Notes: a model not told the origin generated them from the sequence alone. Shown: positions 12,839-26,475, counted from the stretch's first letter. The stretch is DNA of 64,000 nucleotides from Posidonia oceanica (GCA_037176725.1 JAZBRS010000029.1:124467001-124531000); one strand, 5' to 3'. A program made the numbers and translations.

Positions 12839-14064
12839 TGTTAGGATCGAGTGGCTAATTTAGAGGGAGGTGAATAGAGTATTTAAAATTTTCAAGATTC
12901 TTTGAAGTATTATGCTTAAAGTTAATTAAACAAATGTGCTCAAACAATATATAATGTTGAAATTTAATCTAAAACATGCATAGAAGGGGAAGAGAGACAT
13001 TGAAGTATAACACAACTATATATAGTGGTTCAGCCAACCTGGCTTAGTCCACTGCTAGATCTCCTTTGGAGTTCCCTTAATCTTAAATCAAAGTAAACTA
13101 CACTTACTTGACGAAGATTGAAGCCTCCTCTGCAATATCCACAGAGCCATTCTCACAGCCGGAGAAGTATACACACCTTGTTACAGCAAGCTTTACAACC
13201 AGTAACTCTTTTGATCTTCCACACCACAATTTGCAATTGAAACACACTTTGAGGTACTTGTTTACTCATTAGGGAGAATTCTCACTAAAATAGAATTTTG
13301 AAGCCTTGAAGAGATAAAATATGATGTGATCTGTATTAGTGCTTGTTGGTAGGGTCCTTGGGGTCCTATTTATAGGTTTAGCAATGTTTAAGATTGTGTC
13401 TAACGGTTAGCCCAACAGACTGAAACAGATAACTATTTCAGTATGCCGAAAATGACCGATCAACTGAAAAACAGCAACGTTCGACAACATCGGCAGACCG
13501 AAATATTTCGGTGTTCCGAAAACCAATAACGGTAAAAAATAAATGATATTTTCCTGTTGCCCCTAATTCGGTATACCGGATAATAAATTGGTATGCCGAT
13601 TTTGACCTGACTTCTATTTTTTAAACAACAATAAAAAATAAATGCTATTTTTACTGGGTGCCCTTGTTCGGTATACCGGGTGAAAATCGGTATGCCGATT
13701 TTGACCTGACCTTTATACTTTAGATTTTCTCACATGGTTTCTTCTGGTCCTTGGGTATGGATATTTCCTAGGTACTTTTTGGACGTTTTGGAAGATCTTT
13801 TACATCTTCTCTTAAAGTACAATAATCAAGAAAAATTGCATATAACATATTACAGCATGAATAATAGTTTCTTGACTTTTCCTCTTATCTTCATGAAGTC
13901 TCTGATGTAGAATTCCTTTCTGCCTTTAATGCTCTACTTGACGTTCTTTACAGGTTGACTTTTCTCAGATAATTTTCCTATCTTAGAATCAACTAAAGAA
14001 TAATATTTCAAGTAATATTATTTGTTATCATCAAAATTAAACATATCATAGATTATTTTCAACA
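12839..14064 (-). repeat. Copia-2 3' LTR
   Basis: TGTTAGGATCGAGTGGC to TATTTTCAACA, 1226 bp. CGG-N4-CCG sites at 13491, 13509, 13569, 13669 and 13688 (see findings). The polypurine tract AAAAAGGGGGAGAT adjoins at 14065-14078 on the minus strand. Confidence 0.95.
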
Positions 14065-14078
14065 ATCTCCCCCTTTTT

Positions 14079-14924
14079 GATGATGACAAAATTTTACATT
14101 AACATATCCATAACTTTCTCCCTTTAATTTGTAGGCATAAGATAAATTTAGTAAATTGATAAATATTTGAGTGATTTTCAAATTTGTATAAAAATTTGAG
14201 TGATATTCAAATTTGTATAAATGCTCCCCCTTACTATAAGCCTAGATAAGCATAGATTATATTGACTTTCAATCTAATTCTCATGCTTCCCCTTACTATA
14301 GGCTTTAAATTAAAATATATGATGTTAATTTTTCTCCTCCTTTTTGTCATTATACAAAAAGTGTAATAGTATATATTTAAAAACATAATCATTCCCCCAT
14401 TCACAGAATATATCAAGTGGAGATCAATAAGTAATCAGATCTAGTTTCCAACTATATCATCAGTACTTGAACTCAAGCTATATCATCAATACTTTTCTTC
14501 CCTTAAGATATCTCTTAGATATCTTTTCATTTCATAGAACACATTCAAGAATTTGTATAACAAAAACAAAAATTCAAACCAAACCATAGAAGCCATTGTA
14601 TTTCATAAAACATATTTAGGAATAGTCATAACAAAAATTCAAAACAAGTCATAGAATTCATTGTATTTCAACAATACCGTCCAGAAATCATTAGCTAGAT
14701 GGAGAAGAAAGAGGATTTCCTTGGAGATATGTTATTATCACGTCGTGTTGATCATTCATTTTCTTCTCAATTTTGTAATGCAAATCTTCCATCTTGTTCT
14801 GCCAGACTACGGCTCTATATTGCCAATCGCATATGTCCGTATAGTTTGCTGCTTGTCGAAGTTTTATTTCTTTAACATTCTTTCTTAGTTTTTCAATTTC
14901 TTCTTTGACATAGTCCTCATCTTC
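14079..14924 (-). other. Copia-2 noncoding region between polypurine tract and extra ORF
   Basis: AT-rich, with several CTCCCCCTT and TTTGTCAT words resembling duplicated polypurine tracts (near 14222, 14288, 14330). No coding capacity seen. Confidence 0.6.
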
Positions 14925-15860
14925 TTATTCGTCTGGACTCTCAACTTCTTGTGCTTGAGCACTTGAAGAAGAAGAACATGATCCTTTTGTAGCTCTTGAT
15001 CTTCCCAATGCTTGGTCCATTTTATTTATGGTGACAAGATCTAAAGGTTTTGATCTAACGGAAAGGGATGGCTCATGGATCAATAGGATGTCATAATGAA
15101 TGAATAGGTAAGTAAGGAAAGGACCATAAAATAATTTGGTTTTGATGTGAGTCATGTGGTGGCAAATGACATGGGACCAATTTACTTGAATTTTCTTGGT
15201 TATTGCATACACGGCTTTGTATGTCATACTTCTTAGTTCATCAAAATGACCTTTCTTTTGTATGATATTTGCAGCAAGAATGTATGCAATTATTCTAGAT
15301 TATTTGGTCAGTTGGTTTATTTTATTGGGTAGAAATGTGCTTTTCTTATTTAATGAAATGACTTTATTTATTTCTAAGCAAGACCAACCTAATTCCTCAA
15401 CAGAGAGTGTGATGTCTATGCCTGTGGATGGAATTTTTAGTAGTTGTCCTATGAGAATTTCATCAAAAGGCATATCTATACCTAATAGGTATGATTGAAA
15501 GGTATCATGAGAAATTTGTAGGTTTGCATAAAATTGGAATACTAACTGTGGGTAATACTTCGTGTCACCATTGGAAGCATGCATGGGAATCAAAGACTGA
15601 GCATCAAATAAAGGACCTATATTTTCTCCTAAAGAGTTGGAAACTACCTTTCTTCCAGTGAGGACCTCCCTATTTGCATAGAACTCATGGTGAACTTTCC
15701 TCGCCTCATCATTGACGAAAAGGAGTTCCTGGTTGCCATATGTGTGGTAGTTGTCGGAGGAGGAGTCGGCAGGGGCTTTCCTCTTTGGCTTGGACGCGAA
15801 GCTCTTCTTGGGTGCCATTTGAGAGAAGAGGCGAATGGAATGAAGTGTCGGAGATAGCAA
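14925..15860 (-). pseudogene. Copia-2 extra ORF in env position (putative plant transposon protein)
   Basis: Likely start MAPKKSFASKPKRKAP at about 15818 (an upstream in-frame ATG is at 15860). A basic N-terminus is followed by a folded region with FVNDEARKVHHEFYANREV, YPQLVFQFYANLQIS and GIDMPFDEILIGQLLKIP, which resembles the 'putative plant transposon protein' domain found after pol in SIRE-type elements and in other plant repeats. A stop at 15300 interrupts the frame; it resumes as a coding frame (MTYKAVYAITKKIQVNWSHV) to 14925, ending in a serine-rich acidic tail. No signal peptide or clear membrane span, so an envelope role is not supported by the sequence. Function unknown. Confidence 0.6.
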
Positions 15861-15989
15861 TGGTTGAGGGAGAGGAAGATCTGGTGGGTTTCTAGGGCAC
15901 AGGAGAGGTGAGGAAAGGTGAGGGTTAGGGCTTCGAGTGGTCAGCGGAGAATGAGAAAGAAAGAAAAAATCGGTGAAACCCTAGGATTT

Positions 15990-16430
15990 TATACAGAAGA
16001 GCAATTTTTAAATAAAAACGGTATGCCGAAATGTGAGCGGAATGCCGTTTTGCTCGATACAGCTGGCTAAACCAGTTGACCAGTATAAAAGGTTTTACTG
16101 AAATAGGGATTTTCGGTAAGCCGATTCAAAAAGTTCTACCGAAATAGGATTTTTCGGTAGATCGATAAAAAAAGTTTTACCGAATCAGAGAATTTCGATA
16201 GACCGAAGTTACAAGCGGTATGCCGTTTTGGTTTGAACCTCTGGTTCAATATCGGTAGACTAATCCAAAAAGTTCTACCGAAATAGGATTTTTCAGTAGA
16301 CCGATAAAAAAGGTTTTACCGATTCAGGGATTTTCGGTAAATCGGTCAATAACAGTGCACTGAAATACTGTCAGATTTTACAGAGAACGGTAGATTGATG
16401 GAATTCGGTATGCCGATTATGATTTATTTT
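15990..16430. repeat. Copia-2 spacer array of CGG-N4-CCG sites
   Basis: Between the RNase H stop and the extra ORF, near-palindromes of the form CGGTANNCCG recur at 16019, 16038, 16114, 16155, 16196, 16216, 16253, 16294, 16335, 16388 and 16406 (some with one mismatch). They are partly organised as TTCGGTA...TACCGAA repeats of about 40 bp. The same word is enriched in the LTRs. Confidence 0.8.
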
Positions 16431-16451
16431 CAAAAAAAAATTATTTTATTT

Positions 16452-16751
16452 TTATAGAATTTCACATGCCTTGCATATACCTAGATTTCTTCTAATTTTT
16501 ACAAATTGTGATTCATCAAGTGGTTTTGTAAAAATATCTGCTAACTGATCAGTGGTGGGTATAAATTCTAATTTTATATTGTTTTTAGCCACATGATTTC
16601 TTAAAAAATGATGCCTCACTTCTATATGTTTGGTTCTTGAATGATGTACAGGATTTTTAGACAAGTTGATGACACTAGTATTGTCACAATAGATTGGTGT
16701 TGTGTTAAATAATAAATCATAGTCTTTTAAAGTTTGTTTCATCCACAACAC
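16452..16751 (-). pseudogene. Copia-2 RNase H
   Basis: LWMKQTLKDYDL, CDNTSVINLSKNPVHHSRTKHIEV, and the C-terminal LADIFTKPLDE block of Copia polyproteins are all visible; it ends at the polyprotein stop. A TAA at a Gln position (CYA-stop-VLW) just upstream breaks the link to RT. Confidence 0.9.
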
Positions 16752-16829
16752 TTATGCATAACAACACCTAGTTGCGATGTATTCAGCCTCAGTAGTGAAT
16801 AGTGCAACACTATTTTGCTTCTTGCTAAA

Positions 16830-18428
16830 CTAAGAGACTAATGAATGTCTAAGAAGTTGACATGTTCCACTTGTACTTTTCCTATCAGTTTTACATCCAG
16901 CATAGTCAGCGTCACTGTATCCTATTAGATCTAGGTTTGAATCTCTAGGATAGAATAGCCCTAAGTTTTTGGCTCCTTGTAGGTATCTAAATATCCTTTT
17001 AACTGCCACTAAGTGAGATTCCTTAGGTGCAGCTTGATATCTAGCACATAAGCAGACACTGAACATAATGTCAGGTCTACTAGTTGTTAAGTACAGTAAA
17101 GAACCAATCATCCCTCTATACATCTTTTGATCTATGTTAATCCCATTTTCATCTTTGTCAAGTTTTGTATTTGTGCTCATTGGGGTCTTTGCCTCCTTTG
17201 AATTTTCCATTCCAAATCTTTTTAGTAGTTCTTTTACATATTTTTCTTGAAAAATGAAGATTCCATCTTTCATTTGTTTGACTTGAAAGCCTAGAAAATA
17301 GTTTAGCTCTCCCATCATACTCATTCCAAATTCTTTTTGAATGATATTTGAGAATTCATTACACAAATCTTTATTTGTGGATCCAAATATAATATCATCA
17401 ACATAAATTTGTATTAACAATATGTCTTTTTCATTCTTCTGAATAAATAAGGTTGTATCAGCAACTCCAATGACAAACCCCTTTTCAATTAAAAACTTAT
17501 TCAATCTATCATACTAAGCTCTAGGAGCTTGCTTTAATCCATAAAGTGCTTTGTTTAGTTTGAACACATGGTCTGTATATAATTCATTTTCAAATCAAGG
17601 GAGTTGTTTTACATAAACCTCTTCTTCAATTACCCCATTCAGAAATGCACTCTTAACATCCATTTGATACAACTTGAAATTCATACTACTTGCATAAGCT
17701 AGTAATATCCTAATAGATTCTAATTTAGCTACTGGAGCATAGGTTTCATCAAAATTAATTCTTTCTTCTTGATAATAACTTTGTGTCACTAACCTAGCCT
17801 TATTTTTCACTATGTTCCCTGATTCATCTAATTTATTTCTATAAATCTATTTTGTTCCAATAATTGGATGATTTTTAGGTTTTGGAACTAATTCCCAAAC
17901 ATTGCTTCTTTTGAATTGATTTAATTCCTCATTTATAGTAATCATCTAATATTCATCATTGCAAGCCTCATTTACATTTTTGAGCTTTATAGATGAGATG
18001 AATGCATATGAAGCACATTCGTGATCTAATTTGGATCTGGTCAATATTCCTTTGGAGATTTCTCCAAGAATTTATTCCTTAGGAAGACCTTGAACGAATT
18101 GCCAGTTCGATGAGTCAATTTTAACTTGTCCATGTATGTTTGTATTTTCATTGTTTTCAAGCTTTCTTACTTGATTTTCTTGATTATTTTCTTCATTCTC
18201 TAGATTTATGATTTTGATGTACTTTTCATCAAAGTTTACATGCATTGATTCTTCAATAGTAAGTGTTCTTTTGTTATAGATTCTATATGCTTTGCTTCTA
18301 GAGGAATATCCAAGAAATATTCCTTCATTAGATTTGAGATCAAATTTATCTAAATTATCTTTGATGTTTAAAATAAAGCATTTCCACCCAAAAACCTTGA
18401 AATATGAAATCTGTGGGGTCTTGCAAAA
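16830..18428 (-). pseudogene. Copia-2 reverse transcriptase and integrase-RT linker
   Basis: RT core from 17810 (ARLVTQSYYQEERINFDETY, QMDVKSAFLNG) to 16830, with KALYGLKQAPRA and catalytic YVDDIIFGS near 17390-17410, then the connection region (SRPDIMFSVCLCARYQ, DADYAGCKTDRKSTSGTC). Stops occur at PxF near 17596 and at two Trp positions (after APRA near 17513 and after HSLVS near 16830). 17811-18428 is the linker, full of stops. Confidence 0.88.
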
Positions 18429-19150
18429 CTAAAGCTTAAAAGGAGTTTTATTTAGAACCGGTCTAAGTAAAACTCTATTTAAAATATAACAAGCTGTATT
18501 GACAGCTTCAACCCAGAAATGTTTAAGTAAATTATTTTCACATAGCATTGTCCTAACAATTTCTTGCAATGTTCTATTTCTCCTTTCAACAACTCCATTT
18601 TGTTGTGGAGTTTTAGGAAAAGAGAAATTATGTTGAAATCCATTTTCATCACAAAAATTTTCAAAAATGTCATTTTCAAACTCTCCTCCATGGTCACTTC
18701 TAATTTTAATACTATTTAATCCCTTTTCATTTTGGACATTTTTGCAAAACTTTTGAAACTCAGAAAATACATCATTCTTATTTGTTAAAAACAACACCCA
18801 AGTAAATCTCGAAAAATCATCGACTAATACAAAAGTATATCTTTTTCCTCTTAAACTTAGGGTTCTACTTGGACCAAATAAATCGATATGAAGTAATTCT
18901 AGTGGTTTGGTAGTAGAAATCATTTCTTTTGATTTGAATGAAGATTTAATTTGTTTTCCAAATTAGCATGCATCACATAGTCTATCATTTTTGAAATCAA
19001 TTTTTGGCAAACCAATAATCAAATCACCTTTGGATAATTGTCCCATATTAGCATTACAAGCCTTCTATGCCATAGCCAAGCATCATCACTTATAGAAGCT
19101 ACACATGATATCATTTTATTAGTTTTATAGGATATTTTAATCTTATACAC
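18429..19150 (-). pseudogene. Copia-2 integrase
   Basis: Zinc domain WLWHRRL...LCDAC at 18960-19095 with one stop in place of Gln after CDAC. The DDE core is open from 18923 to 18429: Asp in LLHIDLFGPS, Asp in IRSDHGGEF, Glu in GVVERRNRTLQ. All three catalytic residues remain. Confidence 0.9.
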
Positions 19151-19159
19151 ATTGTGTTT

Positions 19160-19465
19160 TCTATTTCCAGTAAATATTATTTTATTTGTGGTTGAATCAA
19201 AGATTGTGCATTCTTTCTTATCAAACAAGACTTTATACCCAATATCACATAATTGACTAATACTAATTAAATTATGTTTTAATCCATCTACTAATAAAAC
19301 ATTTTCAATAGAAGAATCGTTAGGATTACCTATACATCCGATCCCGACAATTATTCCTTTTGCATTATCTCCAAATATGACTGTTCCTTCGTCTTTAGAC
19401 TTAAGAGTGCTCAGGAGATTATAATCTCCGGTCATGTGACGAGAGCAGCTACTATCCAAAATCTA
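19160..19465 (-). pseudogene. Copia-2 aspartic protease
   Basis: Begins LDSSCSRHMTGD, where the active-site DSG of the family is DSS. Continues FGDNAKGIIVGIGCIGN and VLLVDGLKHNLISISQLCD, the usual second half of SIRE-type protease. Confidence 0.8.
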
Positions 19466-19489
19466 CTTTAAGTACATCATGTTCTTACA

Positions 19490-21047
19490 TTAGAGGACAA
19501 CAAGGTTTTAGGTACCCAAATCTTAGTAGGGGGTTTTAATTTTCCCAAATCTATCCATTTGAACCCTCTTAGATGCATTTTGTTTCTTTACCACAAAAAT
19601 GTATTTTTCATTTGTTGTTGCTCTAATGAATCCATTCTTGTATGGTTTATCATTGAAAGGGGAAAAACCAATACCATGCTTGTAAAGTGAATGTCTTTGA
19701 CTAGATAATATTAAGTCTAAATTTTCTTTTCCTTTGGTGAATTTTACAACAGTATTAAATAAGTCATTACTTTTATCTTTAAGGGTTTTTATGTCTTTTT
19801 CAAGGTTGGTAAGTTTTATTCTCATGTGCTTGAGATCCATATTTAATTCTGTATTTTTGATACTAAGCTCTTCATTTTCACTAAGTAGTTTTTCTCCTTC
19901 ATTTATGAGTTCCTCGTTCTTTTTTGCCAAATCTGTTTTTTGTTGATTTTGAAGTTTGGATGATGATTTCAGAGTTTTATATTTTTCATATAGATCATTG
20001 AAAGCATCTAACAGTTCTTCCATGTCATCACTTTGGGAGATAGAGTTCTCTTCTTGTGCCATGAAGCACATGTTTGTTCTTTCATTTTCTGAAGATGATT
20101 CATTATCAGAAGATGAATCACTCTCATCTCAAATGGCTTGGAGAGTCTTCTTCTTAGTTTTTCTAGTGTCTTTCCTAAAGCTTTTCATGTAAGCAATGGG
20201 CAATCTCTTTTGAGATGTCCTGGTTTATTACACTTAAAACACAAAGGTGCTTCCTCTTGATCATGTGTTTTTCCTTTCTTTGGGAATTTTTTATTTCTTA
20301 TGAATCTTTTGAATCGTTTTGTAAGGAGAGCAATTTCTTCATTATTCTCATTTTTCGATTCAGAGTCAGTTGTGATTTTAGAGCAATAACCTTTTTATTT
20401 GATTGTTTTTCATTTTCTTTTTCTTGCATTTGTACTTCATAAGAGGTTAAGTTTCCAATTAAATCTTCTAAAGTATAGTTTGATAAGTCTTTTGCTTCTT
20501 CTATAGCCGTTGTTTTCTTTTCCCATTCAGGAGTTAATGATCTTAAAACTTTTCTCACTAAATCACCTTGGGAGTAACTTTTACCAAAAACTTGTAGAGA
20601 ATTTGTTATATCACAGAATCGTGAGAACATTTCTCCAATGGGCTCTTTTGGTTTCATTTTGAATAATTCATATTTACAAACCAACATGTTGATTTTGATT
20701 TCTTTAACTTGATTTGTCCCTTCATGGGTTACTTCAAGATTATGCCAAGCTTGTTGAGTAGTTGTATAATTAGATATTTTATTGAATTATTCCTGATTTA
20801 CAGCACAAAATAAAATATTTAAACATTTTGCATCTAAGGTGGTTAATCTTTCATCCTCTTCACTCTAATCTTTGTATGGTTTTTCATTTTTAGGAAAGTC
20901 ATTAATTATGATGTCCCATAATTTAAAGTTTTTTGATTTTAAATATATTGTCATTTTGCATTTCCAGTAACTATAGTTATTTCTATCAAAGAATGGTGGT
21001 CTATTAATGCTTTGACCCTCAATTACATGATTACTAGATAAAGTCAT
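19490..21047 (-). pseudogene. Copia-2 gag
   Basis: Starts MTLSSNHVIEGQSINRPPFF at 21047, the standard SIRE gag start with DRNNYSYWKCKM. Interrupted near 20865 and 20780. UBN2 core at 20298-20687 (IGEMFSRFCDITNSLQ). CCHC knuckle CFKCNKPGHLKRDC at 20200-20241. A long heptad-rich coiled coil (about 19730-20010, residues such as LLSENEELSIKNTELNMDLK) follows, typical of this lineage. Confidence 0.88.
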
Positions 21048-21086
21048 GTCTAAAAGATTGTTAAATCTTAATTTTTAGACAACCAA

Positions 21087-21098
21087 GCTCTGATACCA
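21087..21098 (-). promoter_or_regulatory. Copia-2 primer binding site
   Basis: TGGTATCAGAGC on the minus strand, complementary to the 3' end of initiator-Met tRNA, two bases inside the 5' LTR. Confidence 0.93.
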
Positions 21099-21100
21099 AT

Positions 21101-22326
21101 TGTTAGGATTGAGTGGCTACTCTAGAGGGAGGGTGAATAGAGTATTTAAAATTTTCAGGATTCTTTGAAGTATTATGTTTAAAGTTAATTAAACAAATAT
21201 GCTCAAACAATATATAATGTTGAAATTTAATCTAAAGCATGCATAGAATGGGAAGAGAGCTAATGAAGTATAACACAACTATGTATAGTGATTCAGCCAA
21301 CCTGGCCTAGTCCACTCCCAGATTCCCTCTGGAGTTCCCTTAATCTTAAATCAAAGTAAACTACACTTACTTGACGAAGATTGAAGCCTCCTCTGCAATA
21401 TCCATAGAGCCCTTCTCACAGCCGGAGAAGTATATACACCTTGTTACAGCAAGCTTTACAACCAGTAACTCTTTTGATCTCCCACAACACAATTTGTAAT
21501 TGAAACACACTTTGAGGTACTTGTTTGCTCACTAGGGAGAATTCTCACTAAAATAGATTTTTGAAGCCTTGGAGAGATAGAATATGATGTGATTGTATTG
21601 GTGCTTGTTGGTAGGGTCCTTGGAGTCCTATTTATAGATTTAGCAAGGTTTAAGACTATGTCTAACGGCTAGCCCAACGGATTGAAACAGATAACTATTT
21701 TGGTATGCTGAAAATGATCGATCGACTGAAAAACAGCAACGTTCGACAACATCGGCAGACCGGAATATCTCGGTGTTCCGAAAACCAACAACGGTAAAAA
21801 ATAAATGATATTTTCCTGATGCCCCTAATTCGGTATACCGGATAATAAATTGGTATGCCGATTTTGACCTGACTTCTATTTTTCAAACAATGATAAAAAA
21901 TAAATGCTATTTTTACTAGGTGCCCTTGTTCGGTATACCAGGTGAAAATCGGTATGCCGATTTTGACCTGACCTCTATACTTTAGATTTTCTCACATGGT
22001 TTCTTTTGGTCCTTGGGTATAGATATTTCCTAGGTACTTTTTAGACGTTCTGGGAGATCTTTTACATCTTCTCTTAAAGTACAATAATGAAGAAATATTG
22101 CATACAACATATTACAACATGAATAATAGTTTCTTGACTTTTCTTCTTGTCTTCATGAAGTCTCTGATGTAGAATTTCTTTCTACCTTTAATGCTTCACT
22201 TGACGTTCTTTACAGGTTGACTTCTCTCAGATAATTTTCCTATCTTAGAATCAACTGATGAATAATATCTCAAGTAATATTATTTGTTATCATCAAAATT
22301 AAACATATCATAGATTATTTTCAACA
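21101..22326 (-). repeat. Copia-2 5' LTR
   Basis: TGTTAGGATTGAGTGGC to TATTTTCAACA, 1226 bp. This is the element's promoter-bearing LTR. Confidence 0.95.
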
Positions 22327-25300
22327 AAGGAGACTCATGAATTGGCATATGCAAGCTCCAGTGTAACTTGAAAATACCTCTAGGAAGCTGCCAGCAAAAA
22401 ATAGTGATGCCTAGTTTGGACCACTTTCAGTCGATGACTGTATATATTAGGAAGAAACTTGCAAACGAGTGGCTGCTCTTGCTCTAGATACAACCTTCTG
22501 ATAAAGATCTTCATACTGTGATGACAAGGAATCTCAACTAAAATTTGCTCCCATGTTCTTCTGGACAAGCTACCACCAGCGTTCTGGACTTTTCATATAT
22601 AAATCGAATGCTTGTTCCAAAGCATTGCTAAGGCTCTGAAATATTTTCAAGATATTTGCATGATTTAAAGGTGGGAACAGAAATCCATCACCAAGTAAAA
22701 GAAAGAAATAATGCTTCTAAAAAGAAATAACAGATCATGCAGGATTAAAGATACCCACTCGCTCATCTGCTATAAAAAATGTGAATCCATTTTGGAATTG
22801 AACTGGAATTGTATCATCATCAACGTCAAATACACTGCAAGAACCAATAGCAAGAATATATATTGAAACTATACTTCACACATTATTCATGTGGTAACAA
22901 ACAATTTGAAAACTAGCCAAACATGGAACCTATCATTTAGCCCTCCCATCCTCCTCGCTATAGGCACTGAACCATATCTCATTGCTATCATCTGTGGACA
23001 ACAAAAGTTGGTCAGAATTGAATAAATTTCAGATGATCAGAGTTTTTCTCTTCTAATGATTAAATCAACACCTGTGTAAGTCCGCATGGTTCAAAAATAG
23101 AGGGTATGACAATCATGTCTGATGCTGCATATATAGAGTGTAAGAGAGCATCATCATACTTCAGTATCAGCCGAGCATGAGGATGGTTTTGGAAATGATT
23201 TGCAATATCTTCGAACTCCCTCTACATGAGTAGAAAATTTAGTTCCAACTTCCAAATATGATAGCTTGAGCATTGAAAGCCAGATACCAGCAGCATCAAC
23301 TGAATAGTCATCAATTTTACATGAAGCAAGGACTTCTCCTAGAACTTGGGTAAGAAATATTGGCTTTTGTTATTCAAAGCATGTTGATTGCAGAATTTCA
23401 GTTACTTTTTTTTTAGTATTGCATAAACAGTATCACCCGTGGCCCTAGATCATAAGGATCCCATTCCAACTGATGGTCCAAGGGTTTAGGATCATTTACA
23501 ACAAATCAAATTTGACTATGTTTTACACAAAAATTCAGTGATAGATCTACAAAAATAAATAGACTCCATTGTTGTACAATCTACACCAAGTGAAGCATGA
23601 TATAGCATTCTTAACTTTAACAGAAAAATAACTTACCTGAATGTGGGGCACTGGGCTTGAACCTAAGAGGACAAATTGACCACCTAACTCTAGTGTGCAA
23701 TAAATTGCATGCCTGATGAGATGCACACCTTTCTGTGGTACTAATCGTGTAATACAACCAACCTATATAAGAAAACAAAAGGTTTGCATGCCTTAGTTCC
23801 ATGTTGTGTTTTCTATACAATCAATCAGCAAGCTTAATCCATTGTATTGATTAATTTCTGCCCTCTCAAAGACTGGATAAAGAGAAATTACTGAGAAGAT
23901 TGTTAAATATTACAAGTTCTATATTTTTGTAAATGATAAGTATGAGTTGATTATCCTATCATAGGCACAAGAGTAATGAAATCCCTTAAAAAACACTAGT
24001 TCAAGTTACCAGGGGTTGAGAAGGATTGGCTGAAGATAGCTTTAGATAATTTCGTATAGCATCTTTGTTCTCTGCCTTTCCATTAAGATCATCAACATTG
24101 TACTGAAACCGAAGAAATGCATCTCTAGAAGGATTCCATGCGTCAATATCAATTCCATTGAGAATTCCTACAAATTTTTTTGAATGAAGGTTCAACATGT
24201 GATGGAGTCCTCGTCCGCCCTATGAAATAAGAAATTTACCCAATTAGGGAAGTCCAATCCATTAGACAATTGACAATTCATGAAATTAAACTATTTGGTA
24301 TGAACAATGAGTGAACTGTGAAAAAAAAGAAACACATTCCAAATGAAAATCATAGGAATATATTACTGAAGGAAAGCTGTACACTAAGAGCTATGAGAAG
24401 AAAGCATTTTTATGGAAGAAAAGTTCAGCAGCTGTGAGATTACTTATTGTAGCCATAAGACTTAGCTTATTCAAGATTCTAGACATGTTTAATATGTATG
24501 TTGGGAACTCTAGTTGTAGGCCTCTCCACTGCATGTTCAGGTCAAAGGTCACAATAGTGCATGGGCGTTCTTATCTTAAAATGGTACAATCATTATCATT
24601 TGTTATTATTTGAAATGCATCTCACATTTTCCCCTAAAAAGAATGCCTAGGGTTCCTATAAAGAAAAACAATAGTGCATTCCAAATTTGTAATCAATAGT
24701 AAACTTGATTTCATTCTAAACCAGTGTCATTGAGAGCAAATATCTAGATACTTAGAAGTCTCCTTAAACTGGACCTTGTAAAAGTGGTAACTAGTTAAGA
24801 TTATATAAAAACATCAATTTGCCGCACCTCGGCTGTCTGCACCTCTTCTGCATAAGTTGGTGATACAGTTTTCACGATATTAGAGAATACAGTTGCACCT
24901 TGAAAGATTGTGCGTCTAGAAGAATTAATATACATGACTTAGTGGGTAAAACAAAAGAATGTCTCCAAAGTCATGACTTGTTACATACAGAAAAATAAGA
25001 TAGGCATCGTTTGAAATCAATTATGCAGCTGTAACCATCCCAGCGATGCGGCACACGGTGCCAAAGCTCGTGCGCACCGACCGATAAGAAGGTCACGGCT
25101 AACGGTGAATCTGAGGAAGAACGCTCGACTCGAAAACACTGGAAAATGGCAAGAAAACAAAAGATAAAGCAAAACAGAGTCGCTAGCTAGTCTATTGTCG
25201 GAAGACGAGGAAAACCGAGGAAAAACAATGATATGCATGCAATATGATGCTAAATGTAGGACTCGTGCCAATGGATGCAGATACAATGGTCATTGCGGGC

Positions 25301-25864
25301 CAAGAGAAAGGGTAAGGACTCCAGTTACGCATGTGGAAGGTGTTAGGCACCCCCATGCACCCGAGAAGCGGTCTTTCTAGGCTAATCTCGCTTGCATGTG
25401 CGGAATGAATGCTATGCCATGCCATGAATGCTTTAATATACTTAAGATGTATGTTTAATGCCATGATGCATGAGGGAAAACAAAACATGGGATCTATGTG
25501 CTTAGCGGCGCTGTTGGTATCTAAACCAAGCGTACCACGGTTCCAAAGAAGTCCAAACAATAAACATCATCGCCCTAGATGCAATGCAGGCGAGAAACAA
25601 AATGTCGGAGGAAAACCATCCAATGCAAGGATGCAACATGCAAAGAGAATCAAGGTGGAAACGGAAAACCACGAGAAAACTAGATGCAAGGTACGAAACA
25701 GAAAAATAATGATCAAATAAACATGCATGGATGCTAGGGCATGAGAAATGAAATCAACATGATGAACCTGAGATCAAAAGCATGCAGGTGATATGTAAAT
25801 CAACCGGTAAAGCCTAATCTACATGCTCGAGAAGACAGATCGAGAAAACAATGAATGCAATGCA

Positions 25865-26475
25865 AGTTATAAAGCAAAGCCTACAAATATGCAATGAAGG
25901 GAAAATCTCAGAATGATATGTAGTTATTCAAATGGGCATAACTGATCTAAGTAAACTCAGACTTGAATGAAAGATCATTCAACAAGGAAGATTCAGATGA
26001 TTAGATCATAAAGATCCAACGGTCTGATCAATAGTTATTCAGAGATCTAGCCATAAATTCAAAAGCTACAAACATGCAATGAATGGAAAATCTCAGAATG
26101 ATATGCAGTGATTCAAATGTGTGTAACTTGATGATCTGATGGCTGATCTAAGTAAACGTAGATTTGAATGAAAGATCATTCAGCAAGGAAGATTCAGATG
26201 TTTAGATCATAAAGGTCCAACGGTCTGATCAAAAGTTATTCATAGATCAAGCCAGATAAGCAAAAGCTACAAGCATGCAATGAATGGAAAATCTCAGAAT
26301 GATGTGCAGTGATTCAAATGGGCATAACTTAATGATATGATGCCTGATCTATGTAAACTCAGATTGGAATGAAAGATCATTCAACAAGGAATATTAAGAT
26401 GATTGGATCATAAAGATCCAACGGTCTGATCAAAAGTTATTCATAGATCAAGCCAGATAAGCAAAAGCCACAAGC
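25865..26475. repeat. About 190-bp tandem repeat (three copies) in solo LTR 1
   Basis: Each copy runs from GAAAATCTCAGAATGAT through AAAGATCATTCA and AAGATCCAACGGTCTGATCA to AAAGCTACAAGCATGCAATG-like sequence. Copies begin near 25900, 26087 and 26285. Confidence 0.8.

Larger units (their letters stand above)
12839..22326 (-). mobile_element. Copia-2: SIRE-like Copia retrotransposon with env-position ORF
   Basis: Full-length 9488-bp minus-strand element. Target duplication AAGGA at 12834-12838 and 22327-22331. Both LTRs are 1226 bp; over the first 340 bp I aligned by eye they are about 93% identical, so it is not recent. Order from the right: 5' LTR, Met-tRNA primer site, gag with coiled coil, protease, integrase, RT, RNase H, a motif-rich spacer, an extra ORF, polypurine tract, 3' LTR. 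Large LTRs, coiled-coil gag and extra ORF fit the SIRE/Maximus type. It lies inside the CACTA, 3' of the captured SSIV exons. Confidence 0.95.
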
